DNA from: DASXAQ01 sp036406615
GTDB taxonomy: Bacteria; Actinomycetota; UBA4738
DNA length: 30,965 bases
Direction of reading: 5' to 3'
NCBI GenBank assembly: GCA_036406615.1
Contig: DASXAQ010000009.1
Location: 1-30,965 of the forward strand
Shown: positions 7,721 to 14,110 of the stretch, one piece after another
How positions within the stretch are numbered: position 1 is the stretch's first letter
How the letters are laid out: each line of letters starts with the position of its first letter
Translations under genes and position numbers: made by a program
The notes under the pieces: generated by a model
Told to the model about the DNA's origin: nothing
What the model saw: only the letters and a program-made list of their open reading frames with translations
Database searches by the model: none

Positions 7721-8299
7721 ATGGGCCTTGGCGAGAGCTTTGCGAGCGTCATCGGGGCGGCGAGGCTGGGGGCCGAATGGGCCCTGAGCCGCCTCTACGC
7801 CGACCTGCAACCGCACGTGCTGGGGTACCTGCGCTCCCGGGCGCCGAACGAGGCGGAGGACCTGGCCTCGGAGACCTGGATCGACGTCGCGCGCGGTTTG
7901 GCCCGGTTCCAGGGCGGCGAACCCGAGTTCCGCCGGTTCGTGTTCGCCATCGCCCGCCGCAGGCTGATCGATCACGGGCGCCTGGCCTCGACGCGGCGAA
8001 CCTCCGCCGTTCCGGCCGCTGATCTCGAGCACCGGGGCGCCACCGGCGACGCCGAAGCGGAGGCCATGAGCCGCCTGTCGGCCGAGGAGGCCGCGGCGTC
8101 GATCGCGGCGCTCCTGCCCGCCGACCAGGCCGACGTGATCCTGCTTCGCGTCCTCGGCGGCTTCACCGCATCCGAGGTGGCGGAGATCATCGGGAAGTCG
8201 CCCGGCAACGTCCGCGTGCTCCAGCATCGGGCGCTCGCCGCCCTGGCCCGCTCCTTCGCGGATGCCCGTGTAACGGACCCGAGGCGGGAGGCGATGTAG
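7721..8299 (+). CDS. ECF RNA polymerase sigma factor 2
   Basis: This is a 192-residue ECF sigma factor. Region 2 (about 22-90) includes LYADLQPHVLGYLRSRAP, then NEAEDLASETWIDVARGL, and FVFAIARRRLIDH, the usual promoter-melting helix. Region 4 (about 128-185) includes LLPADQADVILLRVLGGFT and the HTH ASEVAEIIGKSPGNVRVLQH. It is clearly different from sigma factor 1, so this is not a recent tandem duplication. GAAAGGA lies just before the ATG. The TAG stop at 8297-8299 overlaps by one base the GTG start of the next gene, so the pair is translationally coupled. It is divergent from propeller A. Confidence 0.9.
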   Translation: MGLGESFASVIGAARLGAEWALSRLYADLQPHVLGYLRSRAPNEAEDLASETWIDVARGLARFQGGEPEFRRFVFAIARRRLIDHGRLASTRRTSAVPAADLEHRGATGDAEAEAMSRLSAEEAAASIAALLPADQADVILLRVLGGFTASEVAEIIGKSPGNVRVLQHRALAALARSFADARVTDPRREAM

Positions 8300-9189
8300 T
8301 GGACATGGAACGACTCCCGCTGGATCGGACGACGACCGAGAAGATGCTGTCGGGGGCCCTTCGCCCCGACCAGGCGCCACCCGGGTACGCCCGGGTGGCC
8401 GCCATCCTCTCGGCAGCGGCGTGGCCGGCGCTGGACGGCGACTCGGCCTTGCGGGAGCGCACCCTGTCGGCGATGGCGCGGGCGGTCCAGGAGACGGCCT
8501 CCGCCGCGCCCCCGAAGGATCGAACCGTCCGAGCTCACGACAAGACCCGTCGCCGGTTCCTGAAGACCAAGCTCGTCGCCGCGATGGCGGCCGCGCTGCT
8601 CGTCATGGGGTCGGGACTCGCCTTCGCGGGAGCACTGCCGGCCCCGATGCAGAACGCCGCGTCCCAGGTGCTGGGGCGCTTCGGCATCCACGTGCCACGC
8701 CACCACGGCGACCACGGCGGCGGTCCTCCTTCGTGGTCCCACGCCTCCCCCACCGGCCGCGCGCACGGATCGCCTGGCTCCGACGGTCGAGGACATCCAG
8801 GCGGCCCGCCCTCGACACGCCCGGGTAACGGCCACCACGACGGCGACGAGAACTCGCAGGGCGATGACCACCAGGGCTCGAGCGATCACGAGGGCGACCA
8901 CGACGGCAACGGGCACGATTCCGGGGGCGACCACCACCACGAAGGCTCCGGTGGCGACGACCAGGGGTCCGGCGGGCATGACTCGGGCGGTGGCTCGGGA
9001 TCGAGCGACGGCTCCGGCTCGGGCGGGTCAGGCTCCGGCGGCTCGGGCGATTCCGGTTCGGGTTCGGGCTCGGGCGGTTCGGGATCCGGCCACGGCTCCG
9101 GAGACCACGGCTCTGGGGGCGGGTCCGGCGGCGGCGATCACTCGGGCGGCGGTTCGGATGGGGGCTCGGACTCGGGCTCCGACGACTAG
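8299..9189 (+). CDS. Single-pass membrane partner of sigma factor 2 with Gly/Ser/Asp/His-rich tail
   Basis: The 296-residue protein has a cytoplasmic part of about 90 residues containing LRPDQAPPGYARVAAIL, a segment type I associate with proteins encoded next to actinobacterial ECF sigma genes. A basic stretch DKTRRRFLKTK and one membrane helix (about 91-111) follow. A juxtamembrane motif is PAPMQNAASQVLGRFGIHVP. The last 160 or so residues are almost only Gly, Ser, Asp and His, with runs such as DHHHEGSGGDD and GSGSGGSGSGHGSGD. No zinc anti-sigma motif is visible. A sensor or anti-sigma role is inferred from coupling and topology. The His/Asp tail could bind metal ions or respond to pH. The GTG at 8299 is preferred because GGGAGG sits 7 bases upstream; ATG 8305 is the alternative. 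Confidence 0.7.
   Translation: MDMERLPLDRTTTEKMLSGALRPDQAPPGYARVAAILSAAAWPALDGDSALRERTLSAMARAVQETASAAPPKDRTVRAHDKTRRRFLKTKLVAAMAAALLVMGSGLAFAGALPAPMQNAASQVLGRFGIHVPRHHGDHGGGPPSWSHASPTGRAHGSPGSDGRGHPGGPPSTRPGNGHHDGDENSQGDDHQGSSDHEGDHDGNGHDSGGDHHHEGSGGDDQGSGGHDSGGGSGSSDGSGSGGSGSGGSGDSGSGSGSGGSGSGHGSGDHGSGGGSGGGDHSGGGSDGGSDSGSDD
8950..9187 (+). repeat. Low-complexity Gly-Ser coding repeat
   Basis: The DNA consists of irregular iterations of GGC/GGT/GGG with TCG/TCC/TCA codons (GGCTCGGGC-like units), interspersed with GAC and CAC. Unit length and order vary, so it is a slippage-prone coding tract rather than an exact tandem repeat. Length polymorphism and assembly collapse are plausible here. 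Confidence 0.7.
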
Positions 9190-9228
9190 CCCGGCCGGCT
9201 GGGCGAAGTCTTCAGGCATGCGAGGGGA

Positions 9229-9366
9229 TCAGCCCGCCTCGGCGTAGGACCCCTGCGTGGCGCAGTCGGCGTGGACGACCAGCCAGGACCCCTCGCTCAG
9301 GAAGCAGATGGCCATGGACTCGCCGATCGGCTCGTGGCAGGTCGCGCAGACCGCTTCGGGATCCAT
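9229..9366 (-). CDS. Very small Cys-rich protein (CxxC)
   Basis: A 45-residue frame encodes CATCHEPIGESM near the start (CxxC at residues 7-10) and a later HADC (about 32-35), enough for one zinc site. Codon third positions are mostly G or C. A candidate promoter (9449-9477) precedes it. There is no strong ribosome site, only GGGGGC 8 bases upstream. The gene is convergent with the sigma-2 partner gene, 39 bases away. It may be a real micro-protein or a chance frame. The CxxCH is not taken as heme-binding because there is no signal peptide. Confidence 0.45.
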   Translation of the reverse strand: MDPEAVCATCHEPIGESMAICFLSEGSWLVVHADCATQGSYAEAG

Positions 9367-9448
9367 CGCTATGCCCCCATGGCAGCGTGCCGGCTTCGAT
9401 TGCGTCCAGTAAGCATGGTCAATCCTTCGAGAATGATCGGGCACAGGT

Positions 9449-9477
9449 GATATCGGCCGCTCGGGGCTTCCGGTCAA
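9449..9477 (-). promoter_or_regulatory. Possible sigma-70 promoter for the small Cys-rich gene
   Basis: TTGACC (9477-9472) is followed by GATATC (9454-9449) after 17 bases on the minus strand. The -35 is good and the -10 is weak. A second TTGACC at 9422-9417 lacks a partner -10. Confidence 0.35.
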
Positions 9478-9517
9478 GTCCCCGCCTGGAGGTCTTGCCC
9501 GTGATAGAGGTTCACCC

Positions 9518-10180
9518 GTGAGCGCCGCGGCGGCGAGGCCCCAACGCGAACCCCGGGTCGTGACCGCCCGGACCCGCCTGATCGTGGCCGCGGCCGCGGG
9601 GGTGGTCGGTCTGGCCGCGTCGATCCCGCTGGTCGCCTGGCAGACGTCGCTGCTGATCGGCTGGAACGCGATGGGCACGGTGTTCGCCGGGCTCGTGTGG
9701 TTCCGAATCCTGGGGATGGACGGAGAGACCACTCGGCGCTTCGCCACGATCGAGGACGAGTCGCGCACGGCGTCCGACCTGGTCCTGATCTGCGCGTGCC
9801 TGGCCAGCCTGATCGGCGTCGGGCTCACGCTGGTGAAGGCGGGGCAGACGACCGGAGCTGACCGCGCGTTCACGATCTCCGTGGCGCTGCTGAGCGTCAC
9901 GCTGGCGTGGCTGGCGGTGCACACCGTGTTCACGCTTCGCTATGCCCACCTGTTCTATCTGAGCGGCGGGGGCATCGACTTCCACGACGAACGCGACCCG
10001 GCCTACACGGACTTCGCCTACGTCGGCTTCACGATCGGGATGACGTTCCAGGTGTCCGACACCGACATCACGTCGAAGCCGATCCGGCGGGCGGCGCTGC
10101 GCCACGCGTTGCTCTCGTTCGTGTTCGGAACCGCGGTGCTGGCGCTGACGGTCAACGTGGTGGCGGGCCTGCTGCGGTAG
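9518..10180 (+). CDS. DUF1345-type multi-pass membrane protein
   Basis: This 220-residue integral membrane protein has about five hydrophobic helices, including LIVAAAAGVVGLAASIPLV, LIGWNAMGTVFAGLVWF, LVLICACLASLIGVGLTLV and ALLSFVFGTAVLALTVNVVA. The segments HTVFTLRYAHLFY and DFAYVGFTIGMTFQVSDTDI, followed by IRRAALRHALLSF, are the hallmark of the DUF1345 family. The biochemical role of that family is unknown to me. A GTG start at 9518 is preceded by GAGGT at 6 bases. The gene stands alone on the plus strand and is convergent with the OsmC gene (21-base gap). Confidence 0.8.
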   Translation: MSAAAARPQREPRVVTARTRLIVAAAAGVVGLAASIPLVAWQTSLLIGWNAMGTVFAGLVWFRILGMDGETTRRFATIEDESRTASDLVLICACLASLIGVGLTLVKAGQTTGADRAFTISVALLSVTLAWLAVHTVFTLRYAHLFYLSGGGIDFHDERDPAYTDFAYVGFTIGMTFQVSDTDITSKPIRRAALRHALLSFVFGTAVLALTVNVVAGLLR

Positions 10181-10201
10181 GGCCGGGTCGGCGCGCCGTC
10201 G

Positions 10202-10741
10202 TCAGGACGCCGTGGTGACGTCGAAGTTCGATTCGACCCTGACACCCGAGCGAAGCGTGTCCAGGATCACGCAGTAGCGCTCGGCGCTACGCAGCAGGCG
10301 CTCGGCCCGCTCGCCGCGTTCGTCGTCGCGGATGACGACCCGCGTGTCGCAGCGGACCGTTCGAATCCCGACCGGGAACTCCTTGCCCATGGCCAGGGTG
10401 CCGCGCGGGTCCCAGTCGCCCTGCACGTCGATCTCCAGGTGCTCGAGCTCGATGCCCATGTTGGCCGCGACCATGCGAAGGGTGATCTCCTGGCAGGCGG
10501 CCAGGGCCGCCAGCAACAGATCGCCCGAGCACGGCACGTCCCCGACCCCGCCCACCGCCGGGTGCGCACCGGAGCGAACCTCCGCGCCGGGTACGCCCTG
10601 GGGGATCACGGTGCAGTGCAGCGGATCGGACAGGTCGGCGGAGCCGCCACGCACGCGCAGCACGACCGGCGCGCTGTCCGGGTCGGACGTATACCGCTCG
10701 CGCAGCGGCGCCTGCAGCCCGCGAATGTCCGTCGAAGCCAT
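10202..10741 (-). CDS. OsmC/Ohr-family peroxide-defence protein
   Basis: The 179-residue protein has the OsmC fold. The first redox Cys (Cys83) sits at the start of the central helix in LLAALAACQEITLRMVAANM, and the second (Cys157) in SAERYCVILDTL. In this family the pair reduces organic hydroperoxides with a dithiol reductant. The N-terminal domain has the expected beta-rich layout and a conserved Gly/Asp stretch (GGVGDVPCSGD). Two further Cys (43 and 71) are not expected to be catalytic. AAGGAG lies 8 bases before the ATG. The gene lies downstream of the sulfatase on the same strand but is separated from it by a strong hairpin, so it is probably independently expressed. Confidence 0.85.
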   Translation of the reverse strand: MASTDIRGLQAPLRERYTSDPDSAPVVLRVRGGSADLSDPLHCTVIPQGVPGAEVRSGAHPAVGGVGDVPCSGDLLLAALAACQEITLRMVAANMGIELEHLEIDVQGDWDPRGTLAMGKEFPVGIRTVRCDTRVVIRDDERGERAERLLRSAERYCVILDTLRSGVRVESNFDVTTAS

Positions 10742-10787
10742 CCTCGGCGCTCCTTTCGACGCATCGAACAGTCCTGTCGGAATGCTA

Positions 10788-10838
10788 CCGGCAGGGCCGG
10801 CGGACGAAACGCCGCCGCCGTGCGGTGCGGGCGGCGTT
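10788..10838 (-). terminator. Tandem hairpin terminator after the sulfatase gene
   Basis: AACGCCGCC (10808-10816) and GGCGGCGTT (10830-10838) form a perfect 9-bp stem with a 13-base loop, beginning 3 bases past the sulfatase stop. A second stem, CCGGC/GCCGG with a 3-base loop (10788-10800), follows. There is no U-tract, as is common in GC-rich actinobacteria. Confidence 0.55.
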
Positions 10839-10841
10839 CGA

Positions 10842-12308
10842 TCAGTGGCTGAAGTGGTACCCCGGCGGCGGCGGCTGGCAGAGGAGATGGGCTTCGTCGC
10901 GCATGGACAGCAGGGTGCTCCGATACGCCGGGTTGCGCGCCTGGTTGTCCAGCTCGCCGGGATCGGCCGCCAGGTCGTAGAGCTCCTCTTCGCCGGTCAG
11001 GTACTGCGCGTACGCGTACGAGGCGGACCGAACCCCGCAGAACGCAGGGTCGTCGGCCCCGCCGAGGCTCTCGAGCAACAGGTCCGACCGCCACGGGGTC
11101 CCGGGATCCTGCAGCAGCGGGAGCATGTCCATCCCCTCCGTCCCCGGCATCGTGGTCCCGGCTGCGGCGGCCAGCGTCGCGGCGATGTCGACGTTGGACA
11201 CCAGCGACGGGTCGACGCGCGGCGCGATCCCCAGCGCATCCCAGCGAACGATGAACGGCGTTCGGATCGACTCCTCGTACGGCACGAGCTTGCCCGACAG
11301 CCGGTGCGACCCGAGCTCCAGCCCCTGATCGGACAGGTAGACGAACAACGTGTTGGACAGCCTGCCGTCGGCCTGGAGCTCGTTCACGATGTCGCCGATC
11401 ATGTCGTCGACCGAGCGCAGCGATTCGAATTGATGCTCGTACTGCCGCTGGTCGCTCTTCATCTGCGAGGTCGTGAGCAACGGGAGCGTCCTGACGAACT
11501 TCGGCTTGTCCGACACGTCGGCCTCGTTGAAGTTCGGTTCGGCCCGCAGGCTGGGGACCTGGCCGGCAAGCGACCCGAGGTACTGCGGTGCCGGGGTCAT
11601 CGGGTAGTGCGGGGCGTGGGGAGCCAGGTACAGGAACAGCGGCTGGGTCGGCAGCGTGGATTGGATGAAGTCCAGCGCCTTCTGATCGAACACCGTCGTC
11701 GAGTACGACGCGGGATCCGAGCCGTACGTCACGCGCCGCCCGTCGTCCGACGCCTGCCAGTTGTAGTAGGGGTCGCCGTCCTTCAACTCGATCGACGCGA
11801 ACCACGAGTCCCACCCCGGTGGGATGTAGTTGACGTACTTCTTCGTGTACTCGTTCAGGTACTTGCCGACCAGCCCCGTCCGGTAACCCTGTGCCTGCAG
11901 CACGGTCGCGATCGTGTTCTGCTCGTCCCCGTTGGCGCGGAAGACCGGGAACCCGCCGTACGTTCCGCGGTTGCTGTACACACCGTTGGTGTGGGAGTAC
12001 GTGCCGGTCAAGATCGTCGCGCGGCTCGGGCAGCACAACGGATCCGAGATGATTCCGTTCGGTTCGAACGACACGCCGTCCCCGACCAGGTCCGCCTCGA
12101 GGTTCGGCATGAAGGCCAGTTCGTCCCACCGCTGGTCGTCGGTCAGGATGAGCACGATGTTGGGCGGGGACCCCGACACGGCGCGTCCCTGGGTCGCCCG
12201 CTGGCCGGCGACGGGCTTCGGCGGCCAAATTGCCACCAGCGCCAGGGCGGCCGCCACCCCCGCGGCGATGCGAGCCCAACGGGTGGATCCCCCCGGAACG
12301 GTGCCCAC
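10842..12308 (-). CDS. Exported type-I sulfatase
   Basis: The 488-residue protein has a hydrophobic N-terminus (IAAGVAAALALVAIW, about 14-28), so it is exported or membrane-anchored. The alkaline-phosphatase-like sulfatase domain starts at NIVLILTDDQRWDEL, whose Asp pair is a metal ligand. The maturation signature is CCPSRATILTG (about residues 92-102). Its first Cys is the residue normally converted to formylglycine in the C-x-P-S-R motif. Further family features are GKYLNEY, APHAPHYPM and LSDQGLELGSH. Sequence style is nearest to N-acetylglucosamine-6-sulfatase or arylsulfatase groups; the substrate is not determined. No ATG is available, and GTG 12308, 17 bases after the GNAT stop, is the likely start. 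No maturing enzyme (FGE) is in the window. Confidence 0.88.
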   Translation of the reverse strand: MGTVPGGSTRWARIAAGVAAALALVAIWPPKPVAGQRATQGRAVSGSPPNIVLILTDDQRWDELAFMPNLEADLVGDGVSFEPNGIISDPLCCPSRATILTGTYSHTNGVYSNRGTYGGFPVFRANGDEQNTIATVLQAQGYRTGLVGKYLNEYTKKYVNYIPPGWDSWFASIELKDGDPYYNWQASDDGRRVTYGSDPASYSTTVFDQKALDFIQSTLPTQPLFLYLAPHAPHYPMTPAPQYLGSLAGQVPSLRAEPNFNEADVSDKPKFVRTLPLLTTSQMKSDQRQYEHQFESLRSVDDMIGDIVNELQADGRLSNTLFVYLSDQGLELGSHRLSGKLVPYEESIRTPFIVRWDALGIAPRVDPSLVSNVDIAATLAAAAGTTMPGTEGMDMLPLLQDPGTPWRSDLLLESLGGADDPAFCGVRSASYAYAQYLTGEEELYDLAADPGELDNQARNPAYRSTLLSMRDEAHLLCQPPPPGYHFSH

Positions 12309-12323
12309 GGGGCATTTTGCCCC
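12309..12323 (-). promoter_or_regulatory. Inverted repeat at the sulfatase start
   Basis: GGGGC and GCCCC flank a 5-base AT loop, directly before the GTG at 12308 and just after the GNAT stop (12326-12328). It covers the only purine-rich ribosome-site candidate. It could tune coupling between the two genes. Confidence 0.35.
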
Positions 12324-12325
12324 AT

Positions 12326-12847
12326 TCAGTCGATCCGACGCTCGTACCAGGCCACGTCCCAGTAGCGGCCGAACTTTCGACCCTGCTCGGTGAACACCCC
12401 GATCCGGCGAAAACCGAGCGACTCGTGCAGGTCGACCGACGCGCCGTTCGGCAACGCGATGCCGGCCAGCGCTCGATGCACGTCTTGCCCGTGCAGCGAC
12501 TCCAGCAGCGTCCGGTACAGCGCGCGACCGACGCCGCGTCCGACGCACTCGGGCGCGACGTAGACGCTGGTCTCCACCGAGGTCTCGTACGCGGCCTTCG
12601 GCCGATGCCGGCTGCTGCTGGCGAAGCCCGCGAGCCGTTCGCCGTCGATGGCAACCAGCGCTCGATGCCGTCCGCCGGGGTGCGCGTGGAACCACTCGCG
12701 GCGCCACTGCGGCGTCGGTTCCTGGAGGTCGAAGGTGGCGTGCGACGTTCGAACGTAGTGGTTGTACACGGCGTCGATCGCGTCCAGATCCTCGGGCAGG
12801 CACGGCCGAACCACACACGACGTTCCGGTTGCCGGCACGGTCATCAT
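12326..12847 (-). CDS. GNAT N-acetyltransferase (phosphinothricin-acetyltransferase-like)
   Basis: The 173-residue protein has the GNAT order of motifs. An N-terminal VVRPCLPEDLDAIDAVYNHY strand-helix comes first, then the Trp-rich linker PQWRREWFHAH. The acetyl-CoA-binding motif A is VYVAPECVGRGVGRALYRTL (the RGVGRA loop binds the pyrophosphate). The tail is SLGFRRIGVF...YWDVAWYER. This is the pattern of the Pat/Bar/MnaT subgroup, which acetylates phosphinothricin, methionine sulfoximine or other small amines; the native substrate is unknown. Tandem ATGs at 12847 and 12844 follow GAGG. It precedes the sulfatase on the same strand by 17 bases and is divergent from the sugar-dehydrogenase-like gene, with a dyad 26 bases before its start. 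Confidence 0.85.
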   Translation of the reverse strand: MMTVPATGTSCVVRPCLPEDLDAIDAVYNHYVRTSHATFDLQEPTPQWRREWFHAHPGGRHRALVAIDGERLAGFASSSRHRPKAAYETSVETSVYVAPECVGRGVGRALYRTLLESLHGQDVHRALAGIALPNGASVDLHESLGFRRIGVFTEQGRKFGRYWDVAWYERRID

Positions 12848-12872
12848 TCTCGTGCGCCTCGACGCCGAACGG

Positions 12873-12888
12873 GTTACGAGCACGTAAC
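12873..12888. promoter_or_regulatory. 16-bp dyad in the divergent GNAT/sugar-dehydrogenase promoter region
   Basis: GTTACGAGCACGTAAC is a perfect inverted repeat (GTTACG-N4-CGTAAC). It lies 26 bases before the GNAT ATG and 78 bases before the dehydrogenase-like ATG. It has the size and symmetry of a dimeric repressor site (for example TetR-type). It is less GC-rich than its surroundings. Confidence 0.4.
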
Positions 12889-12965
12889 GCCTGCCGGATG
12901 CCGTTCCCACGCCGACCCCGCTGGTACCCTGGCCCGCGAGGCGACTGCACGGAGGTGACGTTCGA

Positions 12966-14081
12966 ATGACGCGACGCATCCTGCTTCCCGCGGCGTTGCT
13001 GCTAGCGTTCGCGACCGCGGCCCCGGCGGCCACCAGCGCCGCAGCCACCAGAGCCACGGCGCCGCCGGCGGCCGCCGGCATCGGCGAGAAGCGGATCGTG
13101 GGCGACCGGCAGTACCCGGCCACGTTCACGTTCGCCCCCGACGGTCGCATCTTCTACGGCACCCGCTTCAAGGGGACGGTCGCCATCTGGGACCCGGTCA
13201 CGAAGAAGGGCACGGTCTTCTACACCGTGACGCACCTGGCGCACAACGGCGAACAGGGACTCCTTGGCGTGACGCTGCATCCCGACTACCCGACGACCCC
13301 GTACGTCTACGTGTACGCGACCCGCGACATCGACGGGAAGCTGCAGAACCAGATCCTGCGCATCACCGATTCGAACGGCACCGGCGTCGACGCGAAGGTG
13401 ATCTTCAGCAGCAACACGACCGCCGGCGTGTACCACGACGGCGGCCGCGTCCTGTTCGGGCCCGACGGCATGCTGTACGCCATCGTGGGCGACGCGCACA
13501 ACTCCGCGAATTCCCAGGACCGAACGCAGAGCGCCGGCAAGATCCTTCGCATGACCCCGGCCGGCAAGGCGCCCGGAGACAACCACTACCCGGGCCGCGA
13601 GTGGGTGATTGGGATCCGCAACTCGTATGGGTTCACGTTCGACTTCGCGCACACCGGCCTGATGTGGGAGACGGAGAACGGCCCCGAGTGCAACGACGAG
13701 CTCAACCTGATCCAGTCGGCCAAGAACTACGCGTGGGGGCCGCACGAGACGTGCTCGACCCCGCCGGCGCCGCCGGCCAACACGAACCAGGACGGCCCGA
13801 ACCCGGTGCTCCCGCTCCGGTTCTGGGGGACCACGATCGCGCCGACCGGCGCGGTGTTCTGCGACGGCTGCGGCCTGACCGGCGCCGAGGGTCGGCTGTT
13901 CTTCGGCGCGTACAACACGGGCCAGATCCGCGAGGACATCCTGACGTCGGACCGGATGGACATCGTCTCCCAGTCGATCGTGCACACGCACGGCAGCGGG
14001 ATCCTGTCGATGGAGCGCGGTACCGACGGGTCGATCTACTTCAGCGACGCGACGGCCATCTATCAGCTGACCAACACCTGA
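12966..14081 (+). CDS. Secreted PQQ-dependent sugar dehydrogenase-like (GSDH) protein
   Basis: The 371-residue protein has a signal peptide (MTRRILLPAALLLAF, Ala-rich cleavage zone). A six-bladed GSDH/sorbosone-dehydrogenase-like propeller follows. Diagnostic segments are FAPDGRIFYGTRFKG, EQGLLGVTLHPDYP, GGRVLFGPDGMLYAIVGDAH, AGKILRMTPAGKAPGDN, IRNSYGFTFDFA and WETENGPECNDELN. Members use PQQ to oxidise sugars or lack activity and bind surface ligands. No PQQ synthesis gene is visible here, so cofactor use is unproven. GGAGGTGA lies 8 bases before the ATG, a near-perfect ribosome site. The next gene follows at once on the same strand, so the two probably form an operon. Confidence 0.85.
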   Translation: MTRRILLPAALLLAFATAAPAATSAAATRATAPPAAAGIGEKRIVGDRQYPATFTFAPDGRIFYGTRFKGTVAIWDPVTKKGTVFYTVTHLAHNGEQGLLGVTLHPDYPTTPYVYVYATRDIDGKLQNQILRITDSNGTGVDAKVIFSSNTTAGVYHDGGRVLFGPDGMLYAIVGDAHNSANSQDRTQSAGKILRMTPAGKAPGDNHYPGREWVIGIRNSYGFTFDFAHTGLMWETENGPECNDELNLIQSAKNYAWGPHETCSTPPAPPANTNQDGPNPVLPLRFWGTTIAPTGAVFCDGCGLTGAEGRLFFGAYNTGQIREDILTSDRMDIVSQSIVHTHGSGILSMERGTDGSIYFSDATAIYQLTNT

Positions 14082-14110
14082 TCACGTCGTACCCTCAGCA
14101 CCCGCCGTCG

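Noticed and set aside
8950..9187. CRISPR or exact tandem repeat array
   Set aside because: Units are irregular, very short and without spacers. The tract is in frame with the membrane partner gene and encodes Gly-Ser repeats.
9324..9348. CxxCH in the 45-residue protein as a heme c site
   Set aside because: There is no signal peptide for export, which c-type heme attachment needs; a zinc site with the later HADC is more likely.
12309..12323. Intrinsic terminator between GNAT and sulfatase
   Set aside because: The stem is only 5 bp, there is no U-tract, and the sulfatase start follows at once.
10332..12365. A plus-strand frame of about 680 codons opposite OsmC and sulfatase
   Set aside because: It is antisense to two well-supported genes and shows no domain or signal.
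12890..12925. ECF promoter (GGAAC ... CGTT) for the GNAT gene on the minus strand
   Set aside because: The spacing between the two elements is 13 bases, shorter than the usual 16-18.
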